DNA of 27,405 nucleotides, from positions 1 to 27,405 of the forward strand of contig MCGO01000359.1 of the NCBI GenBank assembly GCA_002104985.1. Direction: 5' to 3'. The notes beneath the pieces were generated by a model that worked only from the letters and a program-made list of their open reading frames with translations, had not been told where the DNA came from and did not search any database. This document shows, one piece after another, positions 18,855 through 27,405 of the stretch (position 1 is its first letter; every line of letters starts with the position of its first letter). Source of the DNA: Rhizoclosmatium globosum (Eukaryota; Chytridiomycota; Chytridiomycetes; Chytridiales; Chytriomycetaceae). The translations under genes were made by a program, and so were the position numbers.

Positions 18855-20681
18855 TTATAAACTTAAGTTACAAGAATAGAACGCGAGCAACAAAGCCTGC
18901 TTCACTTCAAGCGGCATCCTCCAGTCATTCAACAAATGCTGGCAAATATCCATATGTCCTTGCTTCGCAGCTGTCACAATCGCAGTACAATCATCCTCCA
19001 ACAGATTCACCTTCTTATCCTCCAATATAATTTTACACACATCCATCCGTCCAAGGAAACACGCGTAATTCAGTAAAACAGTACTCTTGAGTTCTGATGA
19101 CACACGTACATCTGTAAGAAGCTTTCTTGCTACTTCAGTTGACCCATGTTCAATATAGAAATGCAGCGTCTCGTATTCCTTATCAATTGGATTTAGCCGA
19201 GGATTCATGAGCAGCATTTCCGTTATTTCTTTGAAGTCAGTTGATGCCGACAACCTCAACGCCGCGTTCTCGCACAGAGAAGGATCTATTCTTGCGTCTT
19301 TGAGGAATAATTCGACGATGGGAGTGTGTCCTGCCTGTATGGCGACCATGAAAGGAAATTGGTTGTTGTGGGAGGGATCCACACGCCAATCACTCAAAAG
19401 GGCTTTACAGACTTCGACGTTTCCGTCGTTTGCGGCAAAGAGGATGGGTGTGTTGTCGTCGATGGATGGGTCGACTCGGGGATCCGCGAGAAGCAATCTA
19501 ATGATGTCAATGTGTCCGTTTCGAATGGCTGAAAATAAAGGTGCATTGTTCCTGGCTGTTGGATTCACACGTAGATCTGAGAGATATATCTCAACTTGTT
19601 CCGTCATTCCATTTTGAGCACTGATGCATATGAGTTGATTATCGTTGTTTGCAGGGTTCATACGAGGGTCTTCGAGAAGGCGTCTCACGATATCAGTGAA
19701 GTTGGACTTGGCGGCTTGATTTAACGCCGAACTGTTTCGTATGGATGGATCCACACGAGAATCCTGCAATAATCGCTCAACAATTTCCACTTTTCCAGAT
19801 TTTGCAGCCCACACAATCATGTTTCGCGACCGCGGATCCACGCGGGGATCTTTCAATAATCGATCGACTATCCCCAAATGTCCTCCAGTGATTGCCATCT
19901 TCAACGCCAAGTTGTCTTTGAAAGACGGATCAATTCGAGGGTCTTGGATCCAAGTGTCAAGTTCAGCTTCATATCCATATTGAGCAAAATACGACAGAAT
20001 ATTCATTTTGTCCGTTTGTGGGTTCAGACGCGGGTCATTCAATAACAATTGGACGATTTCTTTGTAATGAAAGTGACAGGCACAACCAAGCGCTGAATTC
20101 TGGTTCGCTGACGGATCTGTTTGAGGGTATGCCAAACAAAGCTCGACGACTTCGGGGTTTCCCAACATACAAGACCATCGCAGAAGCCGAAACTCTTCTC
20201 TCGACATGTCATAATCCAGTTCATTGATCAATGTCTTCGCGATATCCAAGGCCTTTAGCGGAGGTAGCTTCCACCTGACAAGCAGAGAGTAAAACTGATC
20301 TAATTTCGAGTCTGAGCTGTTTGGCAATGACGACGGAGATTTAAGAGGAGGGCCACACATGAGTTGGTGATAGACAGCAACCTGGAGGGTAAATGGAAGA
20401 CTCCTCCACTTTGCATCTCTGATTCCTTCACTATCAAGAAACTCTGAAACATTAGCGCCAGAGAACTGGATCTTTGCTTTGAGAAAGACAAGGGAAAATC
20501 CGTGTGAGCTGAAAACAGATGCGGAAAAGATGTGTTTGTTTGACAGCGCAAATTCAATCAGCGACGATTCAAATGGAAGATGGACCATAATCTCTTGCAG
20601 GATTTCAATTGAGGTCGATTCGAAAGGACTGGAAATATTGGTATCATTGGTATTGGAATGGGTGGGTATCAATGTCGTCAT
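18855..20681 (-). CDS. F-box-like protein with about 13 ankyrin repeats (608 aa)
   Basis: Single-exon gene. The first ATG of the frame is at 20681. The frame stays open 25 codons further up but without an ATG. After a Thr/Asn-rich start, residues about 25-65 are F-box-like (IEILQEIMVHLP, then an ALSNK block). The linker has DSEGIRDAKW and SLPF, as in the gene at 8453-9742. About 13 ankyrin-type repeats of 31 aa with the pattern RLLxDPRVDPSxxxNxAL fill residues about 180-600. No membrane or secretion signal is seen. A minus-strand AATAAA (18849-18854) touches the stop codon. Likely a protein-binding adaptor, perhaps for ubiquitin ligase. The target is unknown. Confidence 0.87.
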   Translation of the reverse strand: MTTLIPTHSNTNDTNISSPFESTSIEILQEIMVHLPFESSLIEFALSNKHIFSASVFSSHGFSLVFLKAKIQFSGANVSEFLDSEGIRDAKWRSLPFTLQVAVYHQLMCGPPLKSPSSLPNSSDSKLDQFYSLLVRWKLPPLKALDIAKTLINELDYDMSREEFRLLRWSCMLGNPEVVELCLAYPQTDPSANQNSALGCACHFHYKEIVQLLLNDPRLNPQTDKMNILSYFAQYGYEAELDTWIQDPRIDPSFKDNLALKMAITGGHLGIVDRLLKDPRVDPRSRNMIVWAAKSGKVEIVERLLQDSRVDPSIRNSSALNQAAKSNFTDIVRRLLEDPRMNPANNDNQLICISAQNGMTEQVEIYLSDLRVNPTARNNAPLFSAIRNGHIDIIRLLLADPRVDPSIDDNTPILFAANDGNVEVCKALLSDWRVDPSHNNQFPFMVAIQAGHTPIVELFLKDARIDPSLCENAALRLSASTDFKEITEMLLMNPRLNPIDKEYETLHFYIEHGSTEVARKLLTDVRVSSELKSTVLLNYACFLGRMDVCKIILEDKKVNLLEDDCTAIVTAAKQGHMDICQHLLNDWRMPLEVKQALLLAFYSCNLSL

Positions 20682-20870
20682 TTCGAATAGAGTTTGTTTG
20701 AAATGATTTCCTCCCCTGTTTCCACCCTCTTCCTCCTTTCTTGTTCTTTTTAACAAATAATAAATAATAAAATTGAGAAGTTAACATAATTTTGAGAAGA
20801 ATATCCTTTGTTCTCAAACAATCAGACTTTGCATATCGATAAAATTGCAACTTGAAGGTTTATCAACAGT

Positions 20871-21770
20871 ATGACACAACCTGAACTGTACATTTCGATA
20901 GTGATGGCGTCAGTCTCGTTCCTCGAGATATGGGCACTTCTATACTATGCTATTGTCGAAGAAAATATGAAAATGGGATCCAAAGTCACATTCAAAACGA
21001 TCTTCACACCTTTCACAGCACTCCTATTCGTCATAATAATCGCCAATGTCGGAGAATACTCAGTTCAAGCCATGTTATTTGCTGAAGATTCGAAATCTAT
21101 ATTTCCAACTGACATTTTGAAAACGATTCGTTCATGTTGCGACTGTGCTGGTGAATATTGTTATGTCGTCTACAGTTTACTTCGAGCCGATGCAATCGTC
21201 AAAATAGTATTACCCAAAATTCAGCCTGCTCTCAAAGTGATTCGACGTTTTGTCGTGCCGGTGGCTTTTTTGGCTCAAGCTGGTACAAGGGTTGTGGCCA
21301 TTGCCTTAGCAAGTGAACCAGATAAAGTCGAGAAAATTGTATTACTTGTTCATAATGTCTCCACTGCGTTCAACGGCGTGTTGGTTATTTTTATCGATGC
21401 AATTTGTTTAGGCACTTTCATACAGTTTTTGCGAAGAATCCAAAAGGATGTCGATTCCTTGGACAAACGTTTCATCATTATATCGCAGCATGGTATCGTC
21501 AGTGTGATTGTATGCACGTTATCGTTAGTTTTCTCTATCATATACGCTTGCACAAAATCAGAACGCTGGCTACTTATAATGTACCTGCATTTTTCAGTCG
21601 TAGTTCTTGTTTTATTTCTGATGAAGCGAGCACTCCTCGAAGACAGAAAGACAACGAACGAGACACCATCGAAAAGGTTGGAATCAGGAGAGCATTCTTT
21701 TAAAAAGAGGATGACTGAGACGAAGGAGACAAAAACAATGGAAGCCACTTTGACTAACCATCGTATTTGA
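20871..21770 (+). CDS. Seven-helix membrane protein of unknown family, tandem copy 1 (299 aa)
   Basis: I do not recognise the family. The intact copy has seven hydrophobic segments at about residues 8-29, 44-70, 92-114, 126-147, 155-186, 203-227 and 232-253. The N-terminus is very short, and the 46-residue C-terminal tail is charged and Ser/Thr-rich. Conserved marks shared with the two following copies are VEENxKMG after helix 1, a CDCAGEY entry to helix 3, LLRADAI, QAGTR in helix 4, DVDSLDxRFIIIS before helix 6, and YLHFS in helix 7. The topology is receptor-like, but no known GPCR motif is evident. AATAAA lies at 21807-21812. Single exon; the start ATG aligns with those of copies 2 and 3. 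Confidence 0.82.
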   Translation: MTQPELYISIVMASVSFLEIWALLYYAIVEENMKMGSKVTFKTIFTPFTALLFVIIIANVGEYSVQAMLFAEDSKSIFPTDILKTIRSCCDCAGEYCYVVYSLLRADAIVKIVLPKIQPALKVIRRFVVPVAFLAQAGTRVVAIALASEPDKVEKIVLLVHNVSTAFNGVLVIFIDAICLGTFIQFLRRIQKDVDSLDKRFIIISQHGIVSVIVCTLSLVFSIIYACTKSERWLLIMYLHFSVVVLVLFLMKRALLEDRKTTNETPSKRLESGEHSFKKRMTETKETKTMEATLTNHRI

Positions 21771-21806
21771 AGGGACTTTCTGAAACATAACTAATAATAA
21801 TACTCT

Positions 21807-21812
21807 AATAAA
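21807..21812 (+). terminator. Candidate polyadenylation signal of seven-helix copy 1
   Basis: AATAAA 37 bp after the stop codon. Copy 2 has the same arrangement at 22946-22951, 34 bp after its stop. Confidence 0.45.
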
Positions 21813-22016
21813 ATTTTAATGCGCGAATTGGTTGAAGATAGAGGGGGAAAACGTGTTTTTAATTCGCCTTACATCCATCTCAATTCCAAATTTATGTTAA
21901 TAAATACAAAAAGATAAGTTCAGACACAGCATTTCTGATGCAGATTCGTAATCGACATTGTTATCAAAATTGAAAAGAACAATCAACAACTCCGCCACAA
22001 CTGTCAGCAAGTCGCA

Positions 22017-22912
22017 ATGACCCATATCAAACGAAACGTTTCAATCGTAATGGCTTCCTTCGCTTTCATCCTGATATGGGTGCTGCTATATTATGCTGTC
22101 GTAGAGGAAAATGTAAAAATGGGGTCCAAGGTCACACTTAAAACAATCTTCACACCATTCACTACGCTCCTGCTCGTTATGATTATCGCCAATCTTGGGG
22201 AATACGTGATTGAGGCAATGTTATTTGATCAATATGCGAGCTCGCTCGTTTCAACTGAGATTTTAGAAACAATTCGTTCAGTGTGTGATTGTGCTGGTGA
22301 ATAAATTATCTGACCTATGGATTACTTCGGGCCGACGCGATTGTTAAAATGATATTTCCCAAATTTCAGCCCATTCTCAAAAAACTTCAACGGTTTGCTG
22401 TCCCTGTGGCTTTCCTCGTTGAGGCTGGTTCCAGGATTTTAGCTTTTGTGTACGCGACCAACATTCTCGACAACACTATTTTACTTGTTCATTACATTGT
22501 GAGTGCCGTAAATGGATTATTGATTATATTTGTCGATGCGGTTTGCTTGATTGCCTTCATTCGGTTTTTGAGAAGAATCCAAGAAGATGTTGATTCGTTG
22601 GACAACCGCTTTATTATTATCTCGCGTTATGGTATCGTTAGTGTAATTGTATGCATATCAGCATTGGGGTTCTCAATTGCTTATTCTTTTACGCAAGAAG
22701 AAACTTGGTCCTTGATTATTTACCTACATTTTTCAGCCATTGTTCTCGTTTTATTTTTGATGAAACGAGCGCTGCTTGAGGACAGGAAGACAACAAACGA
22801 GGCACCATCTAAAAGATTGGAATCAGGAGAGCATTCCATCATAAAGAGGATGACTGTGACGAAGGAAGCCAAAACGATGGAAGCCTCGTTTACCAAGAAG
22901 AGCCGCGTTTAA
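22017..22912 (+). pseudogene. Seven-helix membrane protein, tandem copy 2, broken by a frameshift in helix 3
   Basis: Closely related to copy 1 from the start ATG to the C-terminal tail. The frame ends at TAA 22302-22304, right after the CDCAGE motif. From about 22306 the similarity (LLRADAI, helix 4-7, tail) resumes one frame away and runs to the stop at 22912. Comparison with copies 1 and 3 shows one base missing near 22302-22306. No splice sites would restore the frame without deleting helix 3. The remaining codons look unimpaired, so the lesion is recent, an assembly error, or bypassed at RNA level. As written, it can only yield a 95-residue fragment. Confidence 0.75.
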
Positions 22913-23201
22913 TTGGACTGTCTAAAACTTCGATGCTAAAACGTTAATAAACCTATTTATTATGAGTAATCGACATTAAAATGTAACTTTTTGAATACTT
23001 AGATAGTTTCGTATTATTCCAAAAGTAATCGACAGTAACTAGCGTTTTTAAATGTTGGTTATAATCGTTTACTACTTGCGAACCTTCCTTCCTTAAATGA
23101 CTCGCGTGAATAAATTTAAGGCATGCCATTTTGATACGTGTCAGAACCGTTTCTAGAAATGGTAGTGTCATTGTCTTCAATTCAATCAATGGAAAAACGG
23201 A

Positions 23202-24012
23202 ATGACACTGACCGAACGAAACATATCAATAGCGATGGCATGTTTGTCATTTCTCGAAATAGGGGCTCTACTTTATTATGCTACCGTTGAAGAAAATGTG
23301 AAGATGGGAACCAAAGCCACAATGAAAACAGTATTCACACCATTCACAACCCTCCTTTTCGTTATGATCATCGCTAATCTCGGAGAATTCATAATTCAAG
23401 CTCTGGTGCTTTCTGATTCATTTTATCCAATGGAGGCATTGAAAACGATTCGATCGATTTGTGATTGCGCCGGTGAATATAGCTATTTGATTTATTGCTT
23501 GCTTCGAGCAGACGCAATTTTCAAAGCCGTATTTCCCCGTTTTCAGCCTGTCCTCAAATCTATTCGACGATATATTGTTCCAATAGCATTTTTGGTTCAA
23601 GCTGGTACGAGGATTGTGTCCGTCATGTTACCGAACAAATCCGAGAAGATCGAAATAATTATGTTGCTTGTTCATCATGTCTCGAGTGGGATTAATGGAT
23701 TATTGGTTATATTTATTGATACAGTTTGTTTGGTTGCATTTGTCCAGTTTCTGCGAAGAACTCAAATGGATATTGATTCAGTGGACCAACGGTTCATTAT
23801 AATATCGCGCTATGGAATTGCCAGTGTGGTTATATGCACATTATCGTTCGGCTTCTCCATTTTATATGGTTCTACGAAAGCAGAAACCTGGTCTTGTGGT
23901 GTACCTTCACTTTTCGGCAATAGTTCTGGTATTATTTCTTATGAAATGTGCATTACTCGCAGAAAGGAAGAAGACCAAAGAATCACTTAATGGGAAGCTA
24001 GAAACAGGATAG
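23202..24012 (+). pseudogene. Seven-helix membrane protein, tandem copy 3, frameshifted in helix 7
   Basis: Third member of the array. It reads in frame from 23202 through six helices to AETW. At about 23892 the frame slips by two missing (or one extra) bases. The written frame ends at 23990 with an unrelated hydrophilic end (262 aa). The family-like sequence VVYLHFSAIVLVLFLMK continues in another frame to TAG at 24010-24012. The tail is shorter than in copies 1 and 2. It might still make a six-helix product. Whether the slip is real or a sequence error cannot be decided here. Confidence 0.7.
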
Positions 24013-24282
24013 ATATTGTTGGCCGACACCTTGAAACATGTCAAGGCTGAGGCTCACGATTCTAGGATAATCTTAAAATGAAAAGAGTAAACGATTAGAT
24101 GGCATAGACTTAGAGTTAAATACCTGATGTTGCGATAGGAGTTCCAAGACTGCACGTCAGTTTGTTTCTTTGGATGAGCTCTCTCTTTATTTCTGATCGG
24201 TCTTTATATATCGCTATAATTATTATCTTGCATTTAATTGCTCCAGATTTCGTTTCTCCTCTTGTTTAAATTTGTTTGAAGA

Positions 24283-25530
24283 ATGAGCAAAGGACCAGTG
24301 ACATTCACATCTGCCGCCTCCTTTATTATCGACGACATCCGAATAACGCACCATGGATCCACCGAAGAAAGAAAGAATCTTTTGGGAGGGGCTGGAGCCT
24401 ATGCATTATATGGCAAGTACCATTCTTCTTTAACAATCAACAGCTTATTCCAATCAGGAAGCCGTCTGTTTCTGAATCCCTCGAATGCCACTTTACTTTC
24501 ATATGTCGTCCATGAAGGAAGAGGCTGCTCAGCGATTGGCAGTCTCGAGGGCCTTGGCGTCGCTCTGCACAAAATACAACATCCAACACTGGACCATCCT
24601 CGAGCATGGAATGTCTTTGTACCTTGCTTTCTGTGTTTTCTTTCGTCGATCTTATGCCCATGTTAGAACACAGGAGACCCCCTGGACCTCAATGACACCC
24701 GAGGATTCTACTTCCAAACTCCAGAAATCGAATACGCCAATCACTTCCGGATATTGCCAGAACACCTGCCACAAAGCTGGTGTGACTCTCTCGAATATAT
24801 TCACGTTTGCACTTCTGGGACTCGATTGATCAAGTGGGTGAAATCGTTTCGAGAGAGAACAACCAGGTTAGAACTTAGCCACTCAGTTATATTTGATTAT
24901 ACTGAAGTTTCGCATGTGTAGGCCAGTTCGATTCATTTGGGAACCAAGTCCCAACTCTTGCAAACACGAACATCTTCAGGAATTCCTTGATGCCCTTCCC
25001 TATGCCAATATTGTATCTCCAAATCATGAAGAGCTTGCCGCGTTGTATGGGATGGAAACAAATGTCGTTGATTTACACGCCCTTCAGAACAAAGCATTCC
25101 ACTTGTCTCTAAAACCAACAATGGCGCGTTCGTGATCAGAGCGGGAGCAAGGGGCTGTATTGTTTTGAGACAGGGCGAAACTAAAGGTGTTATGGTTCCT
25201 GCGTATTGGAGTGCAGAGAATCAGGTTAGGAATGATTCCTGAACGTTGTAAAAAATTGATAAAATCTACAGATAATGTTGTTGACGTTACTGGCGCAGGA
25301 AACGCATTCCTTGGAGGATTCATGGTTGGCTTGAAAGAATCTGGTGGTGACATTTTAGAATCCGTCCTTTACGGAATGTAGCGGCAAGCTTTGTTGTACA
25401 ACAATTTGGCCCGCCAATTCGCAGCTATACGGTTATCGACGGCCGTGATGAGGAGACGTGGAATGGGGACTTCGTGCGTGAGAGGCTGTTGAAATTGAAA
25501 GGGCGTATGGCGTCTCATTTATTCCATTGA
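24283..25530 (+). pseudogene. MAK32-like pfkB-family sugar-kinase-like gene, frame-broken
   Basis: Resembles yeast Mak32-type members of the pfkB carbohydrate kinase superfamily. Deduced coding segments are 24283-24412, 24458-24618, 24667-24866, 24922 to about 25224, and 25272-25530. Blocks seen are FIIDDI and LGGAGAYALYG at the start, QHPTLDHPRAW, FYFQTPEIEY, FIWEPSPNSC, NIVSPNHEELAALYG, FVIRAGARGC, then VVDVTGAGNAFLGGF and SFVVQQFGPP near the end. Three one-base breaks remain that splicing does not explain: in the A-run at 25111-25114, at the 25224/25272 junction, and at 25375-25379. The catalytic Asp of the pfkB GAGD motif is Asn. Intron 1 would be GC-AG (GCAAGT donor, 45 bp, frame-neutral). 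Either a decaying gene or an intact gene with sequence errors. Confidence 0.7.
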
Positions 25531-25894
25531 ATGCGATGAAAAGTTACAATAGCATTTAAATAATTATCAAGTTAAACTTGTGTGGGCTGGGTTTATCGCA
25601 TTGAAGCTTCCGATCTCCACATCAATCTCCTCTGTTCCATGGATTTGCGCTGAAGTTCCTCTTGCCGACGAAAAAAGACAATTGAGAAAACGATCGATGA
25701 CTTCAACGCTGTTACCGTCGTCCAGCGCAAAAGACCAAGCTCAGGCCAAAATTGAGCCTTCCAGAGTTTGAGCCACAACTTCAAAGACCTACCTACTCAA
25801 AGATGTTCTTCTGAAACTGACTTCATTTCTGGCGTCTCTTATGGTGTGACTTGCAGTGTCGCTTCGTTTGTTGGATTGAGATCACCACTTTTGT
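25531..25894 (+). other. Interval without a recognised gene
   Basis: Follows the MAK32-like stop. Short open frames occur on both strands (about 25580-25770) but have no recognisable motif. It could contain the first exon of the broken membrane gene that follows; I cannot show it. Confidence 0.3.
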
Positions 25895-26797
25895 ATGCAA
25901 CTCTTGTTTTTTGATACGTTTCTTCTTCTTACACGAACTTACAGGGATTCAAAGTGGCCAATAACGTTCATCCTAATGATGAAGGGGTCACAAGCTATAA
26001 TCTCATACAAGATGAGCATATTATCCCTGTATAGCCTCATCGCTGTTATCGGTTCAATTCTGCCTTGTTTGCGTTTACTCTCATTATATCAGCATTACAA
26101 GCTGGATTGTGTTCCGAACTTCGATATGCAACAGCGGCAAGCATCATGTTTCAAAACATGACTTCATCTCCTTTTGGAGAAAAATACGCGGCAATTCCTA
26201 TTGGTGTGAGTTGCGGACAATTTCAGATTGGGCTGTCTTCAACATAATTTGGTGAGACTTCCGCGTTTTCAGTTGACGTACTCTAAAATCCATGACCAAG
26301 TTCACACTCAACACTGATGACTGGACTGATTTTATTAACATGGGAACAATGTTGTGGATTACTCCTGCTCTGTTTATTGGTGAGTTTAAGGCGTTGGTTT
26401 TTAGAAACTGAACGTTTAGCAGGTGGAATCTTTGCTTCATGATTTCATCTTTAATTCGCGGACTTCCGAAGACGAGAATTTTGATTTACGCTGCAGTGGC
26501 AGCTTTTTCATGGGCAACTTGGACTTACAACGCTGTAATTGATTCGTTATGTTTAAACAGTCCAACTGATCTCGTATATAGGTGTTTTTTTGGCATCGGA
26601 ATGGCGGATTTTGCAAATTCCGCCGCATTGAGGTGGCTTCAAGAGTCTACTTTGAGGTTGGCCAAACTTCAAGTTGCACTGGTCGGATGTTTTGCTGGTG
26701 TCATAGCTGCGAGAAGTTGGGTTGATTCCGGATTCTATTCGTGGCAGGTCTTTCCAATGTTCGAGCAAGTAAGGAAAGTTGTGTATTGTACCCAAAG
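25895..26797 (+). pseudogene. Frame-broken coding sequence for an unrecognised multi-helix membrane protein
   Basis: Several stretches look like real protein but in different frames. About 25950-26050 has WPITFILMMKGSQ and a hydrophobic helix. One frame back, 26050-26204 has FAFTLIISALQAG, RYATAASIMFQN and GEKYAAIPIG, ending at a good GTGAGT donor. About 26293-26379 has TLNTDDWTDFINMG and a helix, ending at GTGAGT. 26439-26770 has three to four hydrophobic segments (ILIYAAVAAFSWATW, LVGCFAGVIAA and others). The frames cannot be joined with the visible splice sites alone, so at least one or two indels are needed. I do not know the family. Confidence 0.45.
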
Positions 26798-27094
26798 TTG
26801 AGAACCTTTTTTAAGTTCACAGCTTCAAACATCATCATCTCAGCTTTATTCGCTTCAATAATCGTATCCTTGGGCACGTAAAGTCCAAGCTTCGGCTGGG
26901 TTTGTGGGCGTTATTAATTTCCTGCATAAATTGGTTCTGCCCATTCTTCTCTTGCACCCCGTGATTCTATTCACGGTGTACCCTCGCCTTGCATTATACT
27001 CGGAGGCTATACGCAATTTCCGGCCTCGCTGCTTTTGTTGTCAGTTGCTTCACGGTTCTCTGTAGCGTTCCGCTTGCCCTAATTTCCGACTTAA
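26798..27094 (+). other. Hydrophobic coding-like segments, frame unclear
   Basis: Translations around 26820-26880 (a helix ending VSLGT) and 26881-27020 (FVGVINFLHKLVLPILLLHP) look like transmembrane helices but lie in different frames, separated by stops. They may belong to the preceding membrane gene or to the upstream part of the acyltransferase. No gene boundaries can be set. Confidence 0.3.
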
Positions 27095-27330
27095 TTTGTC
27101 ATATTTGCAACTCTTGTTGTAAAAGTGATTGCGACACGTTTTGCTACGTGTGTCGTTTCATTGGGTTCAAATTCTTCATCAGAATCTCGACAAGATGGAC
27201 GCAAACTCTCCAAATCAAATGAAGTGAGCAGAATAACTTGGTTGGATGGAATGCGAGGGCTATCTGCCGCTTTCATATTTGCAGACACTTTTGGAACCCA
27301 TGTTGACGGCGCTAACTTTCACAATTTTAT
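27095..27330 (+). CDS. Acyltransferase-3-like protein, N-terminal part, runs off the window
   Basis: The frame contains TWLDGMRGLSAAFIFADTFG, which fits the first membrane helix motif (W-LDG-RG-AA) of the acyltransferase-3 family. Those are membrane proteins that transfer acyl groups to sugars or lipids. It is preceded by a Ser/Lys-rich stretch and a hydrophobic segment. A GTGAGC donor at 27331 follows the last readable codon, and an intron probably ends near 27373 (TACAG). No in-frame ATG is present after the upstream stop at 27092, so the start lies in an upstream exon or the gene is damaged like its neighbours. Confidence 0.5.
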
Positions 27331-27405
27331 GTGAGCGGTGTTTGTATAGTTAGCCTTCGCTCATTCAATACAGCTCAAGTCAGCTTGTTTTGAACACGTT
27401 TTACA

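Noticed and set aside
22291..22370. Possible intron (GTGAAT...TTTCAG) bridging the stop in seven-helix copy 2
   Set aside because: Splicing it would delete helix 3 and still leave the wrong frame, whereas one missing base restores the family sequence completely.
27150..27175. GGGTTCAAATTC resembling a tRNA B box
   Set aside because: No A box or cloverleaf can be formed around it, and it lies in acyltransferase-like coding sequence.

Overview
The window is eukaryotic nuclear DNA, most likely from a zoosporic (chytrid-type) fungus. The evidence is a cytosolic ribosomal protein gene, spliced genes with very short GT-AG introns (about 45-110 bp), a fungal THI5-type HMP-P synthase, a MICOS subunit, CNT nucleoside transporters, and F-box-like proteins with ankyrin or plant-style LRR repeats. 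The fungal assignment is well supported. Chytrid is an inference from the repeat style and gene mix.

Left part (1-8.2 kb). The 3' part of RPL5 is followed by two tandem concentrative nucleoside transporters with the same intron position. The first has ribosomal-protein-like codon bias and the second does not. A five-exon quinone-oxidoreductase-like MDR gene (minus) runs into the second transporter and is divergent from THI5 (plus), which makes the thiamin pyrimidine precursor.

Middle part (8.4-20.7 kb). An F-box-like ankyrin gene (minus) is head to head with the first of two tandem F-box-like LRR genes of identical length. A GH79-type glycosidase (minus) follows, then a four-exon MIC26/27-like gene. 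Next is a head-to-head pair of paralogous beta-lactamase-like serine hydrolases, one ending in an RDEL-type tail. A second, larger F-box-like ankyrin gene follows. Genes are packed tightly, with convergent stops 47-107 bp apart and divergent starts 67-288 bp apart.

Right part (20.8-27.4 kb). Three tandem copies encode an unrecognised seven-helix membrane protein. The first is intact; the other two each carry a frame lesion. Then come a MAK32-like pfkB gene with three one-base frame breaks, a stretch of frame-broken membrane-protein coding sequence I cannot name, and the start of an acyltransferase-3 domain cut by the window edge. Up to 21.8 kb every recognised gene reads cleanly; beyond that almost none does. 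This means either local gene decay or poor sequence quality. No tRNA, rRNA, transposon or CRISPR was found. The most interesting signals are the diversified LRR faces of the tandem F-box-like pair and the seven-helix tandem family.
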